Below are positions 1-6,844 of a stretch of DNA of 18,520 bases, piece by piece (position 1 is the stretch's first letter; each line of letters starts with the position of its first letter). Below the pieces are notes generated by a model. It was not told the origin of the DNA. It searched no databases and saw only the letters and a program-made list of their open reading frames with translations. This DNA comes from SZUA-217 sp034658975. GTDB taxonomy: Bacteria; Actinomycetota; Acidimicrobiia; Spongiisociales; ZC4RG35. The position numbers were made by a program, and so were the translations under genes. The stretch covers positions 1-18,520 of the forward strand of contig JAYEGJ010000002.1 of the NCBI GenBank assembly GCA_034658975.1, in the 5' to 3' direction.

Positions 1-200
1 GCCCCGTAGTCGTGGAGTTCGTTGCTCCGGAAGATGAGATGGTCGCCAAGCTGACGGCAAACAAGTTGGATCAGGAACTACACCAGGACCGCACCGAGGC
101 TGAGTTCAGAACTCTCCTGGCGGACCTCGGATTCGCCGTCGACAGCGAGCTACGTCTCGAAGGGAACACTCGAGTCCTCTTCGACCTCGACCCCGTCTAG
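1..200 (+). CDS. Class I SAM-dependent methyltransferase, C-terminal fragment (5' end outside window)
   Basis: The reading frame is open from the left edge (first full codon at position 3) to a TAG at 198-200, giving about 66 C-terminal residues. The segment VVEFVAPEDEMVAKL, then a stretch ending in TRVLFDLDP, matches the last strands of the NoeA-like class I methyltransferases. These typically read EFVPKxDxxVxxLL, then F....F.I, then RTLYL. The SAM-binding half lies outside the window, so substrate and catalysis cannot be judged. The GTG at position 12 is an internal codon of this frame, not a convincing start. The gene converges on the membrane sulfatase-like gene and shares its stop region with it. 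The family call rests on the C-terminal pattern only. Confidence 0.6.
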   Translation, partial: PVVVEFVAPEDEMVAKLTANKLDQELHQDRTEAEFRTLLADLGFAVDSELRLEGNTRVLFDLDPV

Positions 201-2659
201 TTGGTAGTGAGGCGAGCGGGGTCGGCCACCGCATAGGTGCCGAATTCGGCGACCACCGTCAGTTGGTCGACGCCGTCCGGTACATCCGAAGCGGCAACCT
301 CGAAGACGAATCCGGATCGCAGCAGGTCCTCGCTGTCGAACCAATTGACGACGTTCTCATTGTCGGTGTTCGGAGGTCCGTGGGCGACCAGGACATCGCC
401 GGCGAACACGTAGATGATGTCCGGCGTCTCCTTGCGGGTGACATCGGCCGACCAACCCTCGACGAACCATCCGGCAGTTGAACTCGTCACCTTGTCGACC
501 TGAACCCGTCGGCTGCCCTCGGCCTGAATGTCGAGCACCCGCCCGTCGGGAGTCAGGAGCTCGAGCCGGAGCACATCGGCCGAGCCCGACAGCCACTCCC
601 CTGAGCCATCGGGGATCAGGATGTCCAGGTCGTTCCGTCCATCGACAACGAGCTCCTCAGCAATCAATCCCCTGAAGATGCCTCCGGTAGGGCTGTCTCG
701 GGTTATGTATCCGACGCCACCGATGTTTCCGTTGACGACGAATACCACGTCTTCGGCATCGCTTCCGGGCGGCAGCTCGATGCGTCCGGTCCAAAGAGTC
801 TGGACCCTCCCGGACTCGATGTCGGCTTCAGCCAGGTCTGCCCCTCGATCGAGAGACCACCGAAGGTCGTTGACCTGAGTCACGCCAAGCGAGGTCACCG
901 GTTGCCCGACCAGACCGCCATGAGGACCGACACCAGCCACCGATAGCCAACTCCCCTGATCCGGGATACGGGCGAAATTGGCCTCGACCTGATCCATTAG
1001 GGCAGAGAGGTCGGTGGAGACACCGTCACCGTTGCAGCACCACCAGATCGGCTCGTGAGGCCTCTCGATCCCGTTGATCGAGGCCAGAGACAGCCCGTCG
1101 AATTCCCAGTCGGTGTCGATGCCGAGCACGTCGACGATGGTTGGCACCAAATCGAACCCGTAGGTGGGTGTGTCTTCGGTGGAGCCGATCTGTTGACCCG
1201 GATACTTGACGAACATCGGCACTCGATAGAGATCGGCCCGGTTGTTCTCATATGGCCATCGCCGGTGCTCGCCGGGCACGAATGAGGCCCCATGGTCGGC
1301 AACGATCACGATCATTGTCTCGTCCCATGTACCGGTGCTGTCGAGCTTGTCGAAGATCCGCCCGATCATCGCGTCCAGGAAGCCGAGCTGATAGAGGTGA
1401 CGCTGGAAGCCAAGAAGAGTCGGAGATTCCGCCGGGCCCCAGCGACCGTTCCCTTCGACACCTTCGACCTCGGTGTACTCCTCGGGCCGCTCGTAATGCG
1501 TCCCCGACGGGTTCGTCTCCCAAGGAACGTGTGGTGCCGGGACATGGGCGTAGCTGAAGGTGGGCGGCCCGCCGGCGTCGATCCCGTTCACGATCCGCTG
1601 AATCCAATCTGCCCACCTCACCCGGCTGCCGTCATCGGGGACCGGCAGGCCCTCTATTTCGATCTGAGATCCCCCAGGCCTGTCGTCCTGGCCGAGAAAG
1701 CCCTTCCAAGCATTGTCTATGGAGGGCAGGTTCTCCCTCAGAGCCGGTGGAAGAGCCAGATGCCCGTAGACGACTGCCACGTCTCCAAGAAGCGAGCTGA
1801 AGCGGGCCGGCGCCCGGCCTGCGTACTCGGGACAGATGTCCTCCGGACACAGGTCGGCGACCCATTCGATGACATGCATCTCATAGGCCCCGCCGAGCAT
1901 CGTGAAGAGGTTGTCCGGATAATCGACCGAAGACGGGCTCATCCCCTTCTCGCCGGCTATGCCTGTCAAGATCGCCGGGACGCTCTGAGTGGTGGCGATC
2001 GAGTTGGCTATGGCGTTGCGGTACCAGGTTCCCTGGTTTGCCAGACGGGCGAAGTTCGGAAAGAGGGTCTCGTTCACTTCCCCGTTGATGTCCATCAGAG
2101 ACGCCGTCGGGAACTCATCGAGTTGGATCATCACGATGGGTGCCGGGGTCTCGATCTCAAAGGCGCTGGACGACGCCTCCGGACCGGTCCATATCAATCC
2201 CGCCGAACCGGACGTCACGATGAACATCACGAACACCAGTGGCAGGGCGATGGCGAACCACACGAGAATCGGCTCGAAGCGCTTCACCAGATAGACGACG
2301 AGGACGGCTACTGCCGCTGTCAGCGCCAACGCTGCCCAACTCGAGTCCGTAAACACCTGACGCGACACAACCAGTCCGGTGCCGACCGCCAGGACAACAA
2401 CAAGGGTCGTGTATGCGATCGTCGGAGCACGACCACCGATCCGGTCTTCGATGTACAACACCACGAGCGAGACAAAGGGGATGATCAGAGTGACGATGAG
2501 GCCGAACAAGACGATCTCGAGAGGACTGGTCCGATTGGCCACGAACACTTCCGGGTTGCGCCCGTAGATATCGAGCACGGGTGCTACGAAGGCAGCAGCG
2601 GCGAGGCCGCTGACTACGAGCAGACGTTGCCACAGGCTTGATGGTGCAGTAGACCCCAC
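197..2659 (-). CDS. Membrane-anchored sulfatase/phosphoglycerol-transferase-like protein (alkaline phosphatase superfamily)
   Basis: This protein has about 820 residues. Five hydrophobic helices lie in the first 150 residues, followed by an extracytoplasmic alkaline-phosphatase-superfamily domain (about 173-550) and a beta-rich C-terminal region of unknown role. Metal-ligand candidates are Asp181 in IQLDEFP and Asp455-His456 in IVADHG, with a further His in GEHRRW. The nucleophile region reads ATTQSVPAILTG and has no CxPxR, so a formylglycine sulfatase is unlikely. A Thr/Ser nucleophile, as in lipoteichoic-acid synthase-type phosphotransferases, is more likely. The preferred start is the GTG at 2659, 5 nt after GAGG; a GTG at 2665 would add two residues. 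It is the last gene of a four-gene minus-strand run. A role in modifying envelope glycans or lipids is inferred; the substrate is unknown. Confidence 0.75.
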   Translation of the reverse strand: MGSTAPSSLWQRLLVVSGLAAAAFVAPVLDIYGRNPEVFVANRTSPLEIVLFGLIVTLIIPFVSLVVLYIEDRIGGRAPTIAYTTLVVVLAVGTGLVVSRQVFTDSSWAALALTAAVAVLVVYLVKRFEPILVWFAIALPLVFVMFIVTSGSAGLIWTGPEASSSAFEIETPAPIVMIQLDEFPTASLMDINGEVNETLFPNFARLANQGTWYRNAIANSIATTQSVPAILTGIAGEKGMSPSSVDYPDNLFTMLGGAYEMHVIEWVADLCPEDICPEYAGRAPARFSSLLGDVAVVYGHLALPPALRENLPSIDNAWKGFLGQDDRPGGSQIEIEGLPVPDDGSRVRWADWIQRIVNGIDAGGPPTFSYAHVPAPHVPWETNPSGTHYERPEEYTEVEGVEGNGRWGPAESPTLLGFQRHLYQLGFLDAMIGRIFDKLDSTGTWDETMIVIVADHGASFVPGEHRRWPYENNRADLYRVPMFVKYPGQQIGSTEDTPTYGFDLVPTIVDVLGIDTDWEFDGLSLASINGIERPHEPIWWCCNGDGVSTDLSALMDQVEANFARIPDQGSWLSVAGVGPHGGLVGQPVTSLGVTQVNDLRWSLDRGADLAEADIESGRVQTLWTGRIELPPGSDAEDVVFVVNGNIGGVGYITRDSPTGGIFRGLIAEELVVDGRNDLDILIPDGSGEWLSGSADVLRLELLTPDGRVLDIQAEGSRRVQVDKVTSSTAGWFVEGWSADVTRKETPDIIYVFAGDVLVAHGPPNTDNENVVNWFDSEDLLRSGFVFEVAASDVPDGVDQLTVVAEFGTYAVADPARLTTN

Positions 2660-2664
2660 AGACA

Positions 2665-2668
2665 CCTC
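2665..2668 (-). promoter_or_regulatory. Ribosome binding site favouring the GTG at 2659
   Basis: GAGG on the minus strand lies 5 nt before the GTG at 2659. The alternative GTG at 2665 would overlap this site and has no Shine-Dalgarno of its own. Confidence 0.5.
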
Positions 2669-2719
2669 AGAAAGGTACCGCCAGACAGTTCCAACGTGAC
2701 ATGTTCAGCGGGCCACTAC

Positions 2720-4132
2720 TCAGCCGAGGTAGGCGTTCTCGTCGTAATCCGGGTCGACGATCCTTCCGGTTCCCCGGCCGAAGGCGCCCAGCGCCTCGCC
2801 GATTCCACCGTGAAAGGTGGGAAAGGCGTAGATCATGTTGCGCAGACGCTCGAGCGACGTTCCCTCATGCACCGCCAGGGTGAGCAGGCCGAGCACTTCG
2901 CCGGCGGTTGGGCCCACCACGGTCGCACCGACGAGAACATCGCGTGACCTGTCGACAATCAGTTTGACGACTCCCTCGTTACCGACCGTATGCAACCAGC
3001 CTCTGAATGTTGCCGGCACCTGCTTGAGCGCGGTTCCAACGTCGATCCCCCGCTCCCGGGCCATGGCCTCGGTCAGTCCGACCGAAGCAACCTCCGGGTC
3101 GGAGAAGGTGACCCTTGGCATCGCCTCGAAGTCAGGTGTCTTCGGCTCTTTGCCCAGGAGGTCCTCGACGACGATTGACGACTGATAGACGCCAACGTGA
3201 GTGAGCATCATCTTTCCGGTGATGTCCCCTATCGCCCAGACTCCGTCCGCAGCCCTCATACGATCGTCAACCTCTATGAACCGGGAGGATCCGTCCAGTC
3301 CGATCTCCTCGAGACCGAGGGAAGAGAGATCGACCGTCCGGCCGGTGGCTACGAGCAGACGGGAAGCCGTGATCGAGTGTCCACCCTCGGTGCGCACCTC
3401 GATTCCGTCGGCGCCCTGTGATACCGACGCGGCATGCTCACCGGTGACAACTGCGATTCCCTCGGCTGCGAACACGGCTTCGATGACCTCGGACGCCTCC
3501 GGCTCCTCGTGGGAGAGGAGACGATCGGTGCCCTCGATGATGGTCACGTCGCAACCGAACCGGGCAAACACCTGGCCCAGCTCACAAGCAACAGCACCCC
3601 CTCCGAGGATGATCAGCGAATCGGGAAGAGGATCTGCGGCAATCGCCTCGTGTGTTGTCCAGTAGTTGACATCGGCGAGACCCGGGACCGGTGGAATGAA
3701 TGGCTTGGAACCGGTGGCTACGACGATGCCTTTGCGGCCGGTGAAGCTGTCGTCATCCACTGAGACCGTCTTCGGGCCGGTGAGACGACCCCATCCGCGG
3801 GCAAAGATCCCGCCCTTGCCTTCGAAACGGGCAACGGCGAATGAGTCGTCCCAATCCCCGGTGATCTGCTCGCGAACCCGACCCGCGACGAGACCCCAGT
3901 CGGGCGTCACATCCGAAGTCCCCGCCACCCCGTTCATGCGTCGCGCCTCTTGAACCAGATTGGACGACCGGACCATCGCCTTCGATGGGATGCAGGCCCA
4001 ATAAGGGCACTCGCCACCGAGGAGTTGGGACTCGACTCCGGCAACCTCCAAACCCGAATCGAGAAGCTGAAGAGCGAGATCCTCGCCCGCAGTCCCCAGC
4101 CCGAGCACCACGACATCTACCTCACGCTTCAC
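2720..4132 (-). CDS. NAD-dependent flavoprotein of the pyridine nucleotide-disulfide oxidoreductase family
   Basis: The 470-residue length is typical for dihydrolipoamide dehydrogenase or mercuric reductase relatives. The FAD-binding GLGTAGE is at 11-17. The redox pair Cys42/Cys47 sits in GGECPYWACIPSK, where lipoamide dehydrogenases have GGTCLNVGCIPSK. ATGSKP is at 139-144. A second dinucleotide fold, ILGGGAVACELG (175-186), ends in Glu200, which favours NADH over NADPH. The FAD-contact AIGD is present. The C-terminal catalytic His-Pro-Thr is replaced: the sequence reads YAFPTFHGG, with Phe437 where the proton-relay His belongs. The substrate is therefore probably not lipoamide or glutathione. 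The GTG start at 4132 follows AAGGAG by 5 nt, 37 bp after valS. Family membership is clear; the reaction is unknown. Confidence 0.85.
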   Translation of the reverse strand: MKREVDVVVLGLGTAGEDLALQLLDSGLEVAGVESQLLGGECPYWACIPSKAMVRSSNLVQEARRMNGVAGTSDVTPDWGLVAGRVREQITGDWDDSFAVARFEGKGGIFARGWGRLTGPKTVSVDDDSFTGRKGIVVATGSKPFIPPVPGLADVNYWTTHEAIAADPLPDSLIILGGGAVACELGQVFARFGCDVTIIEGTDRLLSHEEPEASEVIEAVFAAEGIAVVTGEHAASVSQGADGIEVRTEGGHSITASRLLVATGRTVDLSSLGLEEIGLDGSSRFIEVDDRMRAADGVWAIGDITGKMMLTHVGVYQSSIVVEDLLGKEPKTPDFEAMPRVTFSDPEVASVGLTEAMARERGIDVGTALKQVPATFRGWLHTVGNEGVVKLIVDRSRDVLVGATVVGPTAGEVLGLLTLAVHEGTSLERLRNMIYAFPTFHGGIGEALGAFGRGTGRIVDPDYDENAYLG

Positions 4133-4169
4133 TATCTCTCCTTGGTCATCGACGTTGCCAGCACGCTGT

Positions 4170-6782
4170 CTACGAACTGGTCAGCTCGGCCTCGACGGCG
4201 AACTCGCCTTCGGAATAATCGATCGCAGAGGCCCGAGCAGCCTCCCGAAGGTCAGACTCCCCATCTTTGACGAGCCGAATCTGATGCTCGCTGCCAATGA
4301 CACTGATCCGATCGACTTCGGCTCTCATTGACACCTTGGCGTCTGACTTCGTCCGTCGCACCACGCCAAGCACCTGACTGGTGATTGCCAGCACATCGGC
4401 ATCTCCGGTGTAATCGGCCAGTTCGGCAGCGGATGGCCAGACAGCCCGATGCACCGAACCCTCCTTCCACCAACTCCAGACCTCTTCCGTCACGAATGGC
4501 AGGAACGGCGCGAATAGGCGGAGGAATACGCTGAGACCAAATTGAAGGGCGGCATGGGCCGACTCGGCCCCGGGTCCTTCGCCATAGGCTCGTGTCTTGA
4601 CCAGTTCCAGATAGTCATCGGTCCAATTCCAGAAGGAGCGCTCGGTGACCTCGAGGGCCCGGGCGTAGTCATAGCGCTCGAAGGCATTCGTAGCCTGCTC
4701 GACCACTTCGGATAGCTCCCCCAGCATCGACTTGTCCAGTGATTCGGTGATAGTCGAAGGGTCGACATCGGATTCGGAGAAGCTGAGGGCAAACCGCGAG
4801 GCGTTGAGAATCTTGATTGCGAGGCGGCGCCCGATCTTCATCACGCCGAGGTCGATTGCCGTATCGGTCCCCGGGCGGCCGTTGCATGCCCAGTAGCGGA
4901 CAGCCTCGGCGCCGACCTCCTCAATGAAGGGCATCGGCGTCACCACATTGCCAACCGACTTGGACATCTTCTTCCGATCCGGGTCGAGGATCCAGCCGTT
5001 GATCGTGCCGGTGTGCCAGGGCAGCACACCATGCTCGAAGTGGGCTCTCACCGTGGTTGCGAACAACCACGTGCGGATGATGTCGGGTCCCTGCGGACGT
5101 ATGTCCATGGGGAAGACCCGCCCAAACAGATCGGGGTCGTCGTCCCAGTGGCCTGCGATTTGAGGTGTGAGCGAGGAAGTGGCCCAGGTGTCCATGATGT
5201 CGGGGTCTCCGACGAATCCGCCGGGCCGACCACGCCCGCTCTCGTCGTACCCGGCCGGCACCTCAGATGATGGGTCGATCGGGAGTTGGGCCTCGGCGGG
5301 AACAATGGGGTTGTCGTAGTCGACCTCACCGGCCGCCTTGACCGGGTACCAGACCGGAATTGGCACCCCGAAAAACCTTTGACGTGAGATCAGCCAGTCC
5401 CCATTGAGGCCGTCGACCCAATGCTGGTAGCGGACGCCCATGAAGTCGGGAACCCAGTTCAACTCTTCGCCCCTGCCCAACATCTCCTTGCGTAGATCGT
5501 CATCACGTGCGCCGTTGCGGATGTACCACTGCCGGCTGGTGATGATCTCCAGGGGCCGGTCGCCCTTCTCATAGAACTTGACCGGGTGCATGATCTGGCG
5601 TGGCTCTCCATCGAGGTCACCCGACTCGGCCAACAGTTCCGCCATCTTCCGTCGAGCCTGGTTGGGGAAGAGCCCGGCCAACTCGGAGTAAACCGTGGCC
5701 CCGTCACCATCGAGCCATTCGGGCATCTCGGACTGGAATCTCCCGTTGTGCTGGATGACCGATCGTGTCGGTAGATCGAGTTCTCGCCACCAGATGACGT
5801 CGGTGGTGTCGCCAAAGGTGCAGATCATGGCGACCCCGGTGCCTTTCTCGGGTTCAGCCAACTCGTGGGCAACCACGGGAAGCTCGACGCCGAACAGCGG
5901 TGACGACACGGTTGAGCCGAAGAGCTCCCCGTATCGGTCGTCGTCGGGATGGGCGACCAGCGCAACACAGGAACAGATCAGCTCGGGACGGCTGGTTTCG
6001 ATGTAGAGCGGCGACCCATCCTGACGGCGGAACGCGATCTTGTGATAGGAGCCGCCCTTCTCCCGGTCCTCCAACTCGGCCTGAGCTATAGCCGTCTGGA
6101 AGTCAACATCCCACAGGACCGGTGCTTCCTGTGAATAGGCCTCGCCGCGTTCCAGGTTGCGGAGGAAGGCTTTCTGTGATGTCCGCCGACTGTGATGGTC
6201 GATGGTGGCGTAGGTCTGGGTCCAGTCGACTGACAGCCCAATGACCCGCCATAAGTCCTCGAAAACCTTCTCATCTTCGGCGGTCAGCACATGGCAAAGA
6301 TCGATGAAGTTACGCCGGCTGACTGAGACCGGTGGGTCGTGGGCCTCGGTCGGTGGTGTGAAGTCGGGATCAAAGGGAAGCCCGGCATCGCACCGGACGC
6401 CGTAGTAGTTCTGGACGCGGCGCTCGGTGGGAAGCCCGTTGTCATCCCAGCCCATCGGATAGAAGACCTCGTTGCCGGCCATTCGTCGGTAGCGGGCGTG
6501 GGCGTCGGTCTGCACGTATCCGAAAACCGACCCCATGTGGAGAGACCCCGAGACCGTTGGTGGCGGAGTATCGATGGAGAAGATCTCCTCACGGGTCTTG
6601 GTCCGGTCGAATCGGTAGGTGCCCGCGGACTCCCATCGGGAGTCCCACTTGGCCTCGAGCCCATCGAGAGTTGGCTTGTCGGGGATGTTTCGGGTCAAGG
6701 TGTTTCCATGGGGCTGTCGAAGCAGCGAGGGTAATGCCGGGCTGAGCGGAATCCGCAGCCAGCGCTCACCATCTGCGCACAT
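4170..6782 (-). CDS. valS: Valyl-tRNA synthetase
   Basis: This enzyme charges tRNA-Val with valine in the cytoplasm (class Ia). At 870 residues it carries PPPTVSGSLHMGS (class I HIGH site at 82-85, reading HMGS), then YPMGWDDNGLPTERRVQNYYG, typical of the archaeal/rickettsial/part-actinobacterial ValS branch. KMSKS is at 605-609. An inserted editing domain lies between these, and an anticodon-binding domain follows. The C-terminus ends soon after that, so the coiled-coil tRNA arm of ordinary bacterial ValS appears absent. The ATG at 6782 has GGAGG 8 nt upstream. A TTG at 6698 would remove 28 poorly conserved-looking residues and is the alternative. It lies 62 bp after icmF and 37 bp before the flavoprotein gene. 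Confidence 0.95.
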   Translation of the reverse strand: MCADGERWLRIPLSPALPSLLRQPHGNTLTRNIPDKPTLDGLEAKWDSRWESAGTYRFDRTKTREEIFSIDTPPPTVSGSLHMGSVFGYVQTDAHARYRRMAGNEVFYPMGWDDNGLPTERRVQNYYGVRCDAGLPFDPDFTPPTEAHDPPVSVSRRNFIDLCHVLTAEDEKVFEDLWRVIGLSVDWTQTYATIDHHSRRTSQKAFLRNLERGEAYSQEAPVLWDVDFQTAIAQAELEDREKGGSYHKIAFRRQDGSPLYIETSRPELICSCVALVAHPDDDRYGELFGSTVSSPLFGVELPVVAHELAEPEKGTGVAMICTFGDTTDVIWWRELDLPTRSVIQHNGRFQSEMPEWLDGDGATVYSELAGLFPNQARRKMAELLAESGDLDGEPRQIMHPVKFYEKGDRPLEIITSRQWYIRNGARDDDLRKEMLGRGEELNWVPDFMGVRYQHWVDGLNGDWLISRQRFFGVPIPVWYPVKAAGEVDYDNPIVPAEAQLPIDPSSEVPAGYDESGRGRPGGFVGDPDIMDTWATSSLTPQIAGHWDDDPDLFGRVFPMDIRPQGPDIIRTWLFATTVRAHFEHGVLPWHTGTINGWILDPDRKKMSKSVGNVVTPMPFIEEVGAEAVRYWACNGRPGTDTAIDLGVMKIGRRLAIKILNASRFALSFSESDVDPSTITESLDKSMLGELSEVVEQATNAFERYDYARALEVTERSFWNWTDDYLELVKTRAYGEGPGAESAHAALQFGLSVFLRLFAPFLPFVTEEVWSWWKEGSVHRAVWPSAAELADYTGDADVLAITSQVLGVVRRTKSDAKVSMRAEVDRISVIGSEHQIRLVKDGESDLREAARASAIDYSEGEFAVEAELTSS

Positions 6783-6787
6783 CTGGT

Positions 6788-6801
6788 GGGCCTCCAGGCC
6801 C
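6788..6801. repeat. Short inverted repeat over the valS ribosome binding site
   Basis: GGGCCT and AGGCCC flank a 2-base centre. In RNA this would more likely fold as five pairs around a four-base loop. The valS Shine-Dalgarno lies in the loop and 3' arm of the minus-strand transcript. Confidence 0.45.
6791..6795 (-). promoter_or_regulatory. valS Shine-Dalgarno inside a GC-rich inverted repeat
   Basis: GGAGG on the minus strand lies 8 nt before the ATG at 6782 and supports that start over the TTG at 6698. It sits within the inverted repeat 6788-6801, so folding of the mRNA could hide it. Confidence 0.5.
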
Positions 6802-6811
6802 TCTCAGCAGG

Positions 6812-6825
6812 GTTGGCGGCCCAAC
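6812..6825. repeat. Second short inverted repeat in the icmF-valS gap
   Basis: GTTGG, CGGC, CCAAC form a five-pair hairpin with a four-base loop, between the icmF stop (6845) and the valS leader hairpin. There is no T-run after it on the minus strand, so it is not an intrinsic terminator. Confidence 0.4.
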
Positions 6826-6844
6826 AGAATCCATGAAGACCGGG

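Noticed and set aside
1292..2641. 449-codon open frame on the plus strand opposite the sulfatase-like gene
   Set aside because: It is rich in Arg, His and Asp with no motif, while the minus-strand frame has membrane helices and catalytic residues.
6627..6645. GGACTCCC-ATC-GGGAGTCC inverted repeat
   Set aside because: It lies within valS and is explained by the coded WDSRWES repeat; there is no sign of regulation.
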